From Planctomycetota bacterium (lineage in GTDB: Bacteria > Planctomycetota > Phycisphaerae > Phycisphaerales > UBA1924), in the NCBI GenBank assembly GCA_024276195.1, contig JAJRXR010000053.1, forward strand, positions 1 through 36,852: DNA of 36,852 nucleotides. The letters run 5' to 3'. Numbering within the stretch: position 1 is the first letter of the stretch; each line of letters starts with the position of its first letter. Positions 22,983 through 30,604 of the stretch are shown here, in pieces. The position numbers and the translations under genes were made by a program. The notes beneath the pieces were generated by a model. It was not told the origin of the DNA and made no database searches. It saw nothing but the letters and a program-made list of their open reading frames with translations.

Positions 22983-23203
22983 GCGTCGTTCTCCGGGGCG
23001 CCCTCGTCCGTGGCGCCGGGTCTGATCTCGATTTCTTCGATCGTCGTCCGCCGAAGGATCACGCCCTCGCGCTCCTCCTGCTCGACCTCGCGCCTAACCT
23101 CGACACGCTCACGCGCCGGCGCCGGCGAGCCGATCGCTCCCCAGACATGCCCGACAAACCGCCCGATCCCGCGCATCCTCGAAATTGGCTTCTGATCCGT
23201 CAT
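22979..23203 (-). CDS. Small charged hypothetical protein
   Basis: Not recognised. About 74 residues from ATG 23203; an in-frame GTG at 23227 is the longer option but would begin almost on the divergent gene's start. It has a short Gly/Trp-containing segment (GIGRFVGHVWGAIGSP) and then a highly charged, probably helical stretch (ARERVEVRREVEQEEREGVI). There is no signal peptide. It is the first gene of the unit with the two lipoproteins (4-bp overlap with the next start), which is the main support for it being real. Confidence 0.55.
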   Translation of the reverse strand: MTDQKPISRMRGIGRFVGHVWGAIGSPAPARERVEVRREVEQEEREGVILRRTTIEEIEIRPGATDEGAPENDA

Positions 23204-23228
23204 ACGCACATATCGTACCCTCGGCACG

Positions 23229-23828
23229 ATGCTTCATGACACGCCAACACCCGCCCCCGCCCCCGACCAAACCCAGGCCCCCGCCCCGCCCGCCGAGCCC
23301 CGCTTCACCGAAACCCAGCGCCTCGCCCAGAACCGCCTCGCCCGCGTCGTTCTCCTCTGCACCTCGATCATCACGGGCCTGATCTTCCTCGCCATCGGCT
23401 TCACCTCGCCCCAGCCCGTGTGGACGACGCTCATCCCGGCCTGGGTCGGGATCGCGGTTGTCATGCCTGCGGCTCTCACACGCCTGAAAATGCGAACCGA
23501 AGTCACCGATTCAGAGCTGATCGTCCGCTGGGCGCCCTTCTACCGCAAGCGCATCCCGCTGGGCGACATCGAGCTGGGCGAGCCCGTCCGCTACCGCCCC
23601 ATCAGCGACGCGGGCGGCTGGGGGATCAAGCACTCGCGCAAGTTCGGCCTCGTCCTTAACGTCTTTGGCGACCGGGGCGTCAAAGTCACCGCCGCCAACA
23701 AGCGCCTGCTCATCGGCAGCCAACGCCCCGATGAACTCGCCAGCGCCATCCTTCAAGGCGCTGTCGAGCACAACGACGATGCTTTGTTGAACGGATCGGG
23801 ATCGGACGAGCCATCAAACAACACCTAG
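23229..23828 (+). CDS. Membrane protein with bacterial PH-like domain
   Basis: 199 residues. A Pro/Ala-rich N-terminus (PAPAPDQTQAPAPPAEP) precedes two hydrophobic helices at about 40-60 and 65-85. A bPH-type module follows: LKMRTEVTDSELIVRWAPFY, then RKRIPLGDIELGEPVRYRP and VFGDRGVKVTAANKRLLIGS. PH-like domains of this kind occur in membrane proteins of uncertain role. The gene ends tail-to-tail with nuoE; the two TAG stops share the palindrome CTAG at 23825-23828, leaving no room for a terminator between them. Confidence 0.7.
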   Translation: MLHDTPTPAPAPDQTQAPAPPAEPRFTETQRLAQNRLARVVLLCTSIITGLIFLAIGFTSPQPVWTTLIPAWVGIAVVMPAALTRLKMRTEVTDSELIVRWAPFYRKRIPLGDIELGEPVRYRPISDAGGWGIKHSRKFGLVLNVFGDRGVKVTAANKRLLIGSQRPDELASAILQGAVEHNDDALLNGSGSDEPSNNT

Positions 23829-24397
23829 CTCGAATGATGCTCCGCGCCCGTCCCACCCTTGGTGTACGTCCCCGCCCGGACACGTTCGATCAACTCTGCC
23901 GCCCGGTCGGGCGTGAGGTTCTCGTGCAGGTCCTCATCGATCAGCGCCACCGGCGCCGTCCCGCACGAGCCCAGGCACTCGAGCTCGACAAGCGTGAACT
24001 TCCCGTCCTCGGTCGTCTCGCCCACGTCGATGTCCAGAACCTCTTTGATGCGCTCTGTCACCGCCGTCGCCTGACAGAACTCGCACGCGATCGACCGGCA
24101 CACCGAGACCAGACACTCGCCCTTGCGGTTGGTCCAGTACTCCTCGTAGAAGCTGGCCGTGTCGAGCACCTCGCTCGGCGGGATCTCCAGGAACTCGCCG
24201 ATCTCAAGCATCGCCTGCGCCGGGATCCACCCGCAGGCGTGCTGGATCATGTGCAGCGCGGGCAGCAGCGCCCCGTGCTTCGTCTCAAACCGGGGCAGGT
24301 ACTCGTCGCGCAGCTCCGCCCGCATCGCATCGGTCAGGTAAGGCTCGGCGCGCCGCTGAACCGTGTCCGTGCCCGATTGTTTCGTGATCCACGCCAT
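23825..24397 (-). CDS. nuoE: NADH-quinone oxidoreductase subunit E
   Basis: 190 residues, typical for NuoE. The N-terminal helical part (LLPALHMIQHACGWIPAQAM) precedes the thioredoxin-like 2Fe-2S (N1a) domain. Its ligands are Cys100 and Cys105 (VSVCRSIACEFC) and Cys141 and Cys145 (ECLGSCG). It pairs with NuoF in the NADH-oxidising module of complex I. ATG 24397 has GGAGG about 6 nt upstream. TAGAGT at 24438-24433 is a likely -10, giving a leader of about 30 nt. It is flanked by a lipoprotein upstream and overlaps the stop of the convergent PH-like gene, so it is not co-transcribed directly with nuoF unless the message runs through about 2 kb. Confidence 0.93.
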   Translation of the reverse strand: MAWITKQSGTDTVQRRAEPYLTDAMRAELRDEYLPRFETKHGALLPALHMIQHACGWIPAQAMLEIGEFLEIPPSEVLDTASFYEEYWTNRKGECLVSVCRSIACEFCQATAVTERIKEVLDIDVGETTEDGKFTLVELECLGSCGTAPVALIDEDLHENLTPDRAAELIERVRAGTYTKGGTGAEHHSS

Positions 24398-24451
24398 CGA
24401 CGCCTCCAGAACTCCACCAACGGGGAGAACAGACTCTAGGAGCCAACCCGC

Positions 24452-24838
24452 CTACTCGACCCGCCGGAGCACGGCCGCCTCCCACGAATCCACGCCGCCC
24501 GCCTCGACCACAAAGATGTTCAAGCCGCGCCGCAGGCGCGTCTCCGTCGCCAGGGCTCCCAGATCGCCAGGACGCCGGACCGAAACCCGCACGCCCCCCA
24601 TCCCGACCCACTCGAACGGACCAAGCTCGCCCGTGCTCCCGCTCGGAATGCGCTTCTGGGCAAGCGTGCGCTCGCCGTCAAAGGCCCCGCCCCGCACCAC
24701 GCTCGCCACCACCGGGCGCCCGCTCTCGTTGCGCAGCTCCACGCTGTACCCGCTCTGGCACGCCCCCAGAACCCCCAGCACCACCCCCAATGCCATCCCC
24801 AGCACTGTCACCCGAACCCTCAACCGCGTCTGGCTCAT
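24452..24838 (-). CDS. Small lipoprotein C of a local three-member set
   Basis: Not recognised as a named family. 128 residues from ATG 24838, chosen because AGAAGGA lies about 6 nt upstream; ATG 24841 and a longer start at 24865 also exist. The leader (LGMALGVVLGVLGAC) gives a lipidated Cys at residue 27. The mature domain starts YSVELRNESGRPVVASVVRG, like lipoproteins A and B, and ends GLNIFVVEAGGVDSWEAAVL. It lies 54 bases before nuoE on the same strand and may be transcribed with it. A TAGACT hexamer at 24880-24875 gives a leader of about 30-40 nt. Confidence 0.72.
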   Translation of the reverse strand: MSQTRLRVRVTVLGMALGVVLGVLGACQSGYSVELRNESGRPVVASVVRGGAFDGERTLAQKRIPSGSTGELGPFEWVGMGGVRVSVRRPGDLGALATETRLRRGLNIFVVEAGGVDSWEAAVLRRVE

Positions 24839-24874
24839 CATCAATCCTTCTCCCGGGGGAACCAAGCCCGGGTC

Positions 24875-24891
24875 AGTCTACACTCCGCCCG
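24875..24891. promoter_or_regulatory. Overlapping divergent -10 hexamers
   Basis: TAGACT on the minus strand (24880-24875) points to lipoprotein C, which has a leader with a Shine-Dalgarno. TACACT on the plus strand (24879-24884) is followed by 7 nt and ATG 24892 of the protease, with no Shine-Dalgarno. The two hexamers overlap by two bases. Confidence 0.45.
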
Positions 24892-25671
24892 ATGCGCCCC
24901 CGCCGCGAGAATCTCCCCCACATCGGCCCCAGGGCACGCCTCGCCCTGGCGGCGCTTCCCCTCGCGTTTCTCGCAATCCTGGGCGCCGCCGGGTGTACCG
25001 CCGTCCTGCCCATCAGCGACGACCAGCTCGACCGCATCCGCAAACGCTCCGCCTGCGTGATGCCCCTGACCTCCGTCACCAGCGCCGGCGCCAGCTTCTT
25101 CGTCACCAGAAACTGGGGCCTTACCGCGGCCCACGTCGTTGACGACGCCCCCCCCGGCGCCCACATCACCATCACCAGCTACGACACGGGCGACACCGTC
25201 AACCTCGCCCTGGCCTTGCCCCCCGGCGCCCGCCTCGACGACCGCGCCCCCGAAGACGACTGGGCCGTCATCTACCGCGCCGACGCCCGCGACCCCGTCC
25301 CCCTCCACTGCGTCACCCCCATCGACCCCGACTACACCCCCAAGATCGGCGACGAGCTCTTCACCGTCGGCCTCCTCCGCCAAGACTTCCAGAACGCCCC
25401 CGAAGACCGCTCCATCCGCACCCTCCGCCTCCGCGTTGTCGATCCCCCGCAAGACCGCGAGCGCTCCGACGAGCTCATCTGGATGCGCTGGCCTCACGAC
25501 TTCGCGCCCCGAGGCTTCTCAGGCGGCCCCGTCTTCGCCGAGTCCGCCTCGGGCGAACTCGTCGCCGTGGGTCTCAACATCCAGGCCGCAAAGCGCGGCT
25601 GGCGCTGGTGGCTGGTCGCAAGACGCATCACACCGGAGATGGTTCGGTTCGCCGAGCGCGCGTCGAGGTAA
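24892..25671 (+). CDS. Lipoprotein trypsin-like serine protease
   Basis: 259 residues. The lipoprotein leader (LALAALPLAFLAILGAAGC) places the lipidated Cys at residue 35. The chymotrypsin-like triad is visible: His81 in LTAAHVV, Asp123 in EDDWAVI and Ser210 in GFSGGPV. No PDZ domain follows, so it is a simple DegP-type catalytic domain on a membrane anchor, probably cutting proteins in the periplasm or at the outer membrane. ATG 24892 is preferred over the in-frame 24790, because it gives the leader and sits 7 nt after TACACT. It is divergent from lipoprotein C across about 50 bases. Substrate unknown. Confidence 0.85.
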   Translation: MRPRRENLPHIGPRARLALAALPLAFLAILGAAGCTAVLPISDDQLDRIRKRSACVMPLTSVTSAGASFFVTRNWGLTAAHVVDDAPPGAHITITSYDTGDTVNLALALPPGARLDDRAPEDDWAVIYRADARDPVPLHCVTPIDPDYTPKIGDELFTVGLLRQDFQNAPEDRSIRTLRLRVVDPPQDRERSDELIWMRWPHDFAPRGFSGGPVFAESASGELVAVGLNIQAAKRGWRWWLVARRITPEMVRFAERASR

Positions 25672-25831
25672 CGCCCGCGAGTGGCCCCCACATCAAGCCA
25701 GACCGTCCTGGAGAGCTTTCAGGGGCGGTTGCGGGCGTTGGTATGCAATCCAGGGGGATTGTTCGCGACGTTGGGCTGCACGCAACGTAAGATCGTCAGC
25801 GGGGTGAGGATGGCGCCCCTAGGAGTTGCCC

Positions 25832-26911
25832 ATGTCCACCCCACCAAGGTCCAAGATCCGACAAGTGGTACTGAGTGTTCTTCCCGGCGATGGTCTTCGT
25901 GCACTATCTAATGCCGAGATCTACGAGCGAGTTGCAGACTCGCTAGGACTCATGCCGAGCGATCTAGAGGTTATCGAGCCAGATGGGCGATCCAAGTTTG
26001 AACACGAAGTCCAATGGGCTCTGAACGACCTGAAGTCGGCAGGCGAAGCTACCACAAAGCGACGAGGCTATTGGTCTCGTTTCGATCAATCTGACGAATC
26101 TACTGCCGTGTGGACACCGACAGATCTTGCAATTCTTCCTCCAAGGGCACAACTGGCGCTCGCGTCACGCTGCGCAATAAGAGTTGCGCCTCTCTTTGCT
26201 CACTCCTGGCCTGATGCCGACAAGACGTTCAGTCTCGCTGTTGAACACGCGCTCTTCATCGCACAAGACGCTTGTTCTGCCCAGGTGTTCACTCCCGCAG
26301 ACGGCACTAAAGCGTACGCCGCGAGTGGCGGAGCGATAGATGCAAGCGACGCCTCCAACAGCACCCCGAGCGCTTCCCACGCCGCATGGGCGGCCGCGAT
26401 TGCTGCTCGCGTTGCAGGTAAGTACATACGCGGCGAATCGCAGATTAGTGCTGACGTCCTCATCGTCATCGAGTACGCTCTCCAGTCCGCAGGGTCATCA
26501 CAGGAATGGAGAGCCCGCACGAATGAGGCGATTCGTTTCGATTATTTACTCCTGCTGGCGCTGTACGGAATTGCTCCAGATGGCACACGCACTGGAGCCG
26601 ACGACCTAGCTGGAGATAACGCTCCCATCCCGCACGAGACGTTCGGCCCGCTCTGGCCGGAGGGCGAGCCGGAAGGATGGCCCGAAAGCTGGCGCGAACC
26701 AAGCCTTGGTGGTACAAATTATGAATTGACTGTGTCCGGCCCAGACGGCGTCGATGCCGATGTCGTCAGAAGCCGCACTGTCAAGCTACTGCGCTTGATG
26801 GATCGGTACGTTCGTGCTTCCGGCGGTCGCGGTGTCCGTCTTTCTGACGACACTGGAGTATCCGAACAGTCTCCATGCCACAGCCCGCAGCCCGTCGGCG
26901 GGGGCATGTGA
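25832..26911 (+). CDS. Protein with Mrr-N-like winged helix and C-terminal helical domain
   Basis: 359 residues. Residues 1-85 resemble the winged-helix N-terminal domain of Mrr restriction proteins: KIRQVVLSVLPGDG, AEIYERVADSLGL, then the family-like ending VQWALNDLKSAGEA ... RRGYWSRF. Residues about 103-250 are Ala-rich and helical (LALASRCAIRVAPLFAHSWP, AAWAAAIAARVAGKYIRG), faintly like Imm5-type immunity domains. FGPLWPEGEPEGWPESW follows near 271-287. No nuclease motif is visible, so this is not a complete Mrr enzyme. The start at 25832 is supported by AGGAG at 25821-25825, 6 nt upstream. Its stop overlaps the next ATG (TGATG). Third-position use is more A/T-rich than in the nuo genes around it, suggesting an acquired cassette. 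Confidence 0.7.
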   Translation: MSTPPRSKIRQVVLSVLPGDGLRALSNAEIYERVADSLGLMPSDLEVIEPDGRSKFEHEVQWALNDLKSAGEATTKRRGYWSRFDQSDESTAVWTPTDLAILPPRAQLALASRCAIRVAPLFAHSWPDADKTFSLAVEHALFIAQDACSAQVFTPADGTKAYAASGGAIDASDASNSTPSASHAAWAAAIAARVAGKYIRGESQISADVLIVIEYALQSAGSSQEWRARTNEAIRFDYLLLLALYGIAPDGTRTGADDLAGDNAPIPHETFGPLWPEGEPEGWPESWREPSLGGTNYELTVSGPDGVDADVVRSRTVKLLRLMDRYVRASGGRGVRLSDDTGVSEQSPCHSPQPVGGGM

Positions 26912-27348
26912 TGCCGACCAAACGTACACGCTCGATAAAGCACAAGATCGTCACGAACCGCCTCCGTATCGGCGGTGACGAACGGGACAAAAAACCTATC
27001 TGGGAGCGCCTTCTGGCAATCGTCATGGAGAAGCTGCCGCTCACCGGAGCTTGGGAGCGAACAACCGAAGAGACGATTATCGAAGATATTTTTGAATCAG
27101 ACTCCGAAGAGATCGTCACGGTTAACGAACAGGCTGAGGCACACCTCCAAAAGGATGCGCAAAAGGCTCTTGAAGCCGAAGCGCGCACAGCAGAACGTCA
27201 ATCGCTCATCTCTGGTCTTGGTGACAAGCCCTCGACCGCTAACCCCGAAGATGTTGCAGATGCAATGCGAAATCTCGCCAAGGAGATTCGCTCCATGCGA
27301 GATGACGGCTATGAGATCAAGCTGCGCGAACTCGATCCTGGCAAGTAA
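26911..27348 (+). CDS. Small charged partner protein of the Mrr-N-like gene
   Basis: Not recognised. 145 residues, highly charged. It has a basic N-terminus (PTKRTRSIKHKIVTNRLRIG), an acidic middle (TTEETIIEDIFESDSEEIVT) and a long probable coiled-coil helix (EQAEAHLQKDAQKALEAEAR). The C-terminal segment is EDVADAMRNLAKEIRSMRDD. It is translationally coupled to the preceding gene through a TGATG overlap. Base composition is unusually low here: 25 of 60 bases in 27061-27120 are G or C by hand count. It ends 4 bases before the stop of the convergent nuoD. The two genes form a compact cassette; a role together is inferred from coupling only. Confidence 0.68.
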   Translation: MPTKRTRSIKHKIVTNRLRIGGDERDKKPIWERLLAIVMEKLPLTGAWERTTEETIIEDIFESDSEEIVTVNEQAEAHLQKDAQKALEAEARTAERQSLISGLGDKPSTANPEDVADAMRNLAKEIRSMRDDGYEIKLRELDPGK

Positions 27349-27352
27349 GTCT

Positions 27353-28642
27353 CTACCGATCCAGCTCCGCCGCCACGATGTTCAGACTCCCCAGCACCGC
27401 CACAACATCCGCGAGCATGTGCCCCTCGATCAGCGGCGCCATCAACTGATAGTTCATGAAGCTCGGCCCACGCGTCCGCACACGCCAGGGCCTGGGCGAG
27501 CCGTCCGAGACGATGTGGTAGCCCAGCTCGCCGTTGGCCGTTTCCTGGGCCGCATAACACTCGGCCACCGGCGGCGTCCACCCCCGGTTGCTCATCACCA
27601 GCTCGAAGTGCTGGATCAGGCCTTCAATGGACCCGTACACCTGGCTCTTGTCCGGCTTGACCATCTTCGAGTCCGCGAACACGTTCACATCGCCGCCCGG
27701 GATGTCGTCGATCAGCTGGTCGATGATCTTCGTTGACTGGCGGATCTCCTCCAGGCGCACGCGGAAGCGGGCGTAGGTGTCGCCCTCCTCGCTGATCGGC
27801 ACGCTGAACTTCACCGCCTCGGCCCCCTGCCCGTCCCAGTTGTCGGCGTAGCACAGGTAGGGCTCGTCCTTGCGCAGATCACGCACCACGCCCGAGGCCC
27901 GCGCGATCGGGCCGGACGAACTCCACCCGACCGCGTCCTCCTTGCTCAAGACGCCCACATTCCGCGTGCGATCCAGGAAAATCCGGTTGCGGCTGAGCAG
28001 CCCGTCAACCTCCTTGATCGCCTGCGCACAGTCGTCGTGCAAGAACGCCTTGACCATCCGCTTGAACGTCTCCTCGTCGGGCAGGTCGTGCATCAGCCCG
28101 CCGACGCGCGTCCAGTCCGGGTGGAACCGCTGGCCCGAGATGTAATCGACGATGTCGTAAATCTTCTCGCGCGGGTTGAACGCGTACAGGAATCCTGTAA
28201 ACGCGCCCAGGTCCAGCCCGGCCGCGCCGACGCACAGCAGATGGTCCTGGATCCGCCCCATCTCCGCCATGATCGTCCGCAGCACCTTGCACCGCGGCGT
28301 GATGTCGATCCCGAACAGCGTCTCCACCGCCCCGTGCCACGCGATGTCGTTGCTGATCGGGCTCAGGTAGTTCATCCGAGACACGATCGTGACGTACTGG
28401 TTGTAGTCCAGATGCTCGCCGAGCTTCTCGAAGCCCGAGTGCAGATATCCGATATGCGGCGTGCACCGCGCGATCCGCTCGCCGTCGAGTTCGAGAACCA
28501 ACCGCAGCGTCGTGTGCGTGGCCGGGTGCTGGGGGCCGAAGTTCAGGACCCACCGGTCGCCGGTATCGACGTGCCCGGACAGATATTCGGTCGTGTCGGC
28601 GTCGGGCGTGAGCCCCTGCTCAGGCGAAAGCGTGTACGGCAC
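27353..28642 (-). CDS. nuoD: NADH-quinone oxidoreductase subunit D
   Basis: 429 residues, standard for a separate NuoD. Landmarks are LNFGPQHPATHTTLRLVLEL with the quinone-site His, GYLHSGFEKLGEHLDYNQ, LRTIMAEMGRIQDHLL and the C-terminal GMLADVVAVLGSLN-type region (here HMLADVVAVLGSL). NuoD forms the quinone-reducing site at the junction of the peripheral and membrane arms of complex I. The GTG start at 28642 has GAGGAG 6 nt upstream, which decides it over the out-of-frame ATG at 28644. No nuoC or nuoB flanks it: upstream is a GH13 amylase and downstream the convergent two-gene cassette. The complex I genes are therefore scattered in this genome. Confidence 0.95.
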   Translation of the reverse strand: MPYTLSPEQGLTPDADTTEYLSGHVDTGDRWVLNFGPQHPATHTTLRLVLELDGERIARCTPHIGYLHSGFEKLGEHLDYNQYVTIVSRMNYLSPISNDIAWHGAVETLFGIDITPRCKVLRTIMAEMGRIQDHLLCVGAAGLDLGAFTGFLYAFNPREKIYDIVDYISGQRFHPDWTRVGGLMHDLPDEETFKRMVKAFLHDDCAQAIKEVDGLLSRNRIFLDRTRNVGVLSKEDAVGWSSSGPIARASGVVRDLRKDEPYLCYADNWDGQGAEAVKFSVPISEEGDTYARFRVRLEEIRQSTKIIDQLIDDIPGGDVNVFADSKMVKPDKSQVYGSIEGLIQHFELVMSNRGWTPPVAECYAAQETANGELGYHIVSDGSPRPWRVRTRGPSFMNYQLMAPLIEGHMLADVVAVLGSLNIVAAELDR

Positions 28643-28687
28643 ATCTGGCTCCTCGTGGTCGGGGCACTATAGGGTTCGCCCCCCCAT

Positions 28688-28896
28688 CAGAGCCGGGAGC
28701 GCCAGCGACCTCGGGGTTCAGGGGATCGGAGAAAAACGTACGCAGAGGTCGCGGAGAGAAAGCAGAGATCGCGGAGCAATCCAATGGAGCCAGATCCAAA
28801 ACCCCAATGAATCTCTCCGTGACCTCCGCGCCCCCTCCGCGCTCTCCGCGTACCTCTTATCCCCCCAGACCGTGGTCGCTCGCGCTCCCGGCTCTG
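28688..28896. repeat. 209-bp nested inverted repeat between nuoD and the GH13 gene
   Basis: The outer arms 28688-28714 and 28870-28896 are inverted copies with 25 of 27 positions matching. Inside them are further inverted segments: GTACGCAGAGGTCGCGGAG near 28738-28756 pairs with the reverse complement of 28833-28852, and CGCGGAG-type units recur (28750-28756, 28770-28776, 28815-28850). The right arm ends directly against the GH13 stop codon. No ORF fits it. It could fold into one long hairpin and terminate the amylase transcript. It has the form of a miniature palindromic element made of CTCCGCG-type repeats. Confidence 0.7.
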
Positions 28897-30531
28897 TCAG
28901 CGAAGATCAACCACATACCCCGTGTTTGGACCCAGCACACCCAGGGGGCGCCAAGAATCCTGCCCCCCCCGATCGGGCCAGTACACCATCGCCCCGTGGA
29001 TCAACTCTCGAAGCCCCCCGCCCGCCTCAACCCCCAGCGCCCCCGCGTCCACGCCCCACCCATCCACGATCTCATCGCCCGAGACATTCACAACCACCAG
29101 CACACGCTGCCCGTCCGCCTCGCGCACAAAGGCAAGCACTCGCTCGTCGCCCGTCTCGACCAGCTCAAAGCTGCCCCTGCTCAGCGCCGGGTTGTCCTGT
29201 CGCAGTCGGATGAGTGTCTTGTACAACCGCAGCAGCGACGCGGGCCTGCCCGCCTGGCGCTCGACGTTCACCTCCGGCGCGTCCGGGTTGACCGCGCGCC
29301 AGGGCTCGCCCGTCGTGAACCCCGCCCGCTCCGGCTCGCCCGTCCACTGCATGGGCGTGCGGATGTCCTCGTCCGGCTTGACGCCCACCATCCCGATCTC
29401 TTCGCCGTAATAAACAAACGGCACGCCCGGCGCCGTCAGCAGGATCGTCGCGGCGCACTTCGCTTTCGCCTCGCTCCCGCCCAACCGCGACATCACCCGG
29501 TCCATGTCGTGATTCCCGATGAATGTCGCGTACCGCCCGCGCTCGTACGCCCCCCAAGCGTTTGACATGGCATTGGCGATCGGCGCCGACCTGCCCGTGT
29601 TGATCGCCTCAGCCGTTGCGAAGCACGTTGTGAACTCGAACGCCGAATCCACGCTCTTGGGGATGTACCGCTTGACAATCTCCGTCTCGTCCCAGATCTC
29701 CCCGACCGTAAAGCACTCTGGGTTGACCGACTTCAGGTACGCGTTGTACCGCTCGAGCCACGGGAACGTCTCGTCGGCGTTCGCCCAGACCACCCCGTCC
29801 TCGATCAGGTGGCGGATCGCGTCCAGGCGGTACCCGTCCGCGCCCATCTCATCGATCCAGAACCTCGAAAAATCGAAGATCGCCTCGGTCGCCCCGGCGC
29901 TGCGCGCGTTGAAGTCCGGCATCCCGTGCCAGAAAAACCCGTAATAGAACTGCCCGTTCTTGTCCCTGAAGTTGTCGTGCCACACCGTGTGCCCGGGCGC
30001 CCCCTCGCCCGTCGGCGGCGTCTTCTCCCACACAAACCAATCATGCTTCTCGCTCAGCGGATCGATCGACTCACGAAACCACGGGTGATCCCACGAGCAA
30101 TGGTTGATCACCATGTCCAGGATCACGCGGACCCCGCGCGCGTGACACGCCTCGACAAGCTCCCTGAAATCATCGTTCGTGCCGTAGTCCGAATCGATCT
30201 TCTTATAATCCGTGATGTCGTACCCGTGGTAGCTGGGCGACTCAAAGATCGGCATCAGCCAGATCGCCGTCACACCAAGATCCGTATCCGTCTCCGGGTC
30301 TCCATCGTTGAGGTAATCCAGGCGTTCGATCATGCCGCGCAGATCCCCGACCCCGTCGCCCGCGAGCGGCCCGGCGGTCGAGTCGGCGAACGAGCGCACG
30401 AAGACGTGATAAAACACCGCCTCGTGCCACCAAGCGCCCGCCCCGGCTTTCTCATGGGCGTCCTCGCCCGCGAGCGCAGGCGCCGCCAACCCCAGCATCA
30501 ACCCACCGACCATCACATTCAGTGCGCGCAT
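28897..30531 (-). CDS. Secreted GH13 alpha-amylase-family glycosidase
   Basis: 544 residues with a signal peptide (LNVMVGGLMLGLAAPALAG) and a full GH13 barrel. Region I is DMVINH (residues 139-144). Region II is GYRLDAIRH with nucleophile Asp237. Region III is VGEIWDE with acid/base Glu278. Region IV is FIGNHDMDR with Asp342. A C-terminal beta domain follows (LVETGDERVLAFVREADGQR). It hydrolyses alpha-glucans or maltooligosaccharides outside the cytoplasm. Start: ATG 30531 gives the signal peptide and has GGGAGA about 6 nt upstream. The frame is open further upstream to 30888, but that region overlaps the divergent permease and has no signal. TATGCT at 30560-30555 is a likely -10. Confidence 0.93.
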   Translation of the reverse strand: MRALNVMVGGLMLGLAAPALAGEDAHEKAGAGAWWHEAVFYHVFVRSFADSTAGPLAGDGVGDLRGMIERLDYLNDGDPETDTDLGVTAIWLMPIFESPSYHGYDITDYKKIDSDYGTNDDFRELVEACHARGVRVILDMVINHCSWDHPWFRESIDPLSEKHDWFVWEKTPPTGEGAPGHTVWHDNFRDKNGQFYYGFFWHGMPDFNARSAGATEAIFDFSRFWIDEMGADGYRLDAIRHLIEDGVVWANADETFPWLERYNAYLKSVNPECFTVGEIWDETEIVKRYIPKSVDSAFEFTTCFATAEAINTGRSAPIANAMSNAWGAYERGRYATFIGNHDMDRVMSRLGGSEAKAKCAATILLTAPGVPFVYYGEEIGMVGVKPDEDIRTPMQWTGEPERAGFTTGEPWRAVNPDAPEVNVERQAGRPASLLRLYKTLIRLRQDNPALSRGSFELVETGDERVLAFVREADGQRVLVVVNVSGDEIVDGWGVDAGALGVEAGGGLRELIHGAMVYWPDRGGQDSWRPLGVLGPNTGYVVDLR

Positions 30532-30593
30532 CAAAGTCTCCCGGGTTCCGGCGCAGCATACGGGCTCTCGCCCGCCGCCCAAAGCCCGCTCCC

Positions 30594-30604
30594 TAGCATG
30601 GGCG
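30594..30604 (+). promoter_or_regulatory. -10-like TAGCAT abutting the permease start
   Basis: TAGCAT at 30594-30599 is followed by 5 nt (GGGCG) and ATG 30605. No Shine-Dalgarno is present. It is divergent from the GH13 promoter hexamer at 30555-30560. Confidence 0.45.

Noticed and set aside
25672-25831. A small gene or promoter upstream of the Mrr-N-like cassette
   Set aside because: No ORF with a start and ribosome site, and no hexamer pair with acceptable spacing; TAAGAT near 25788 lacks a matching -35.
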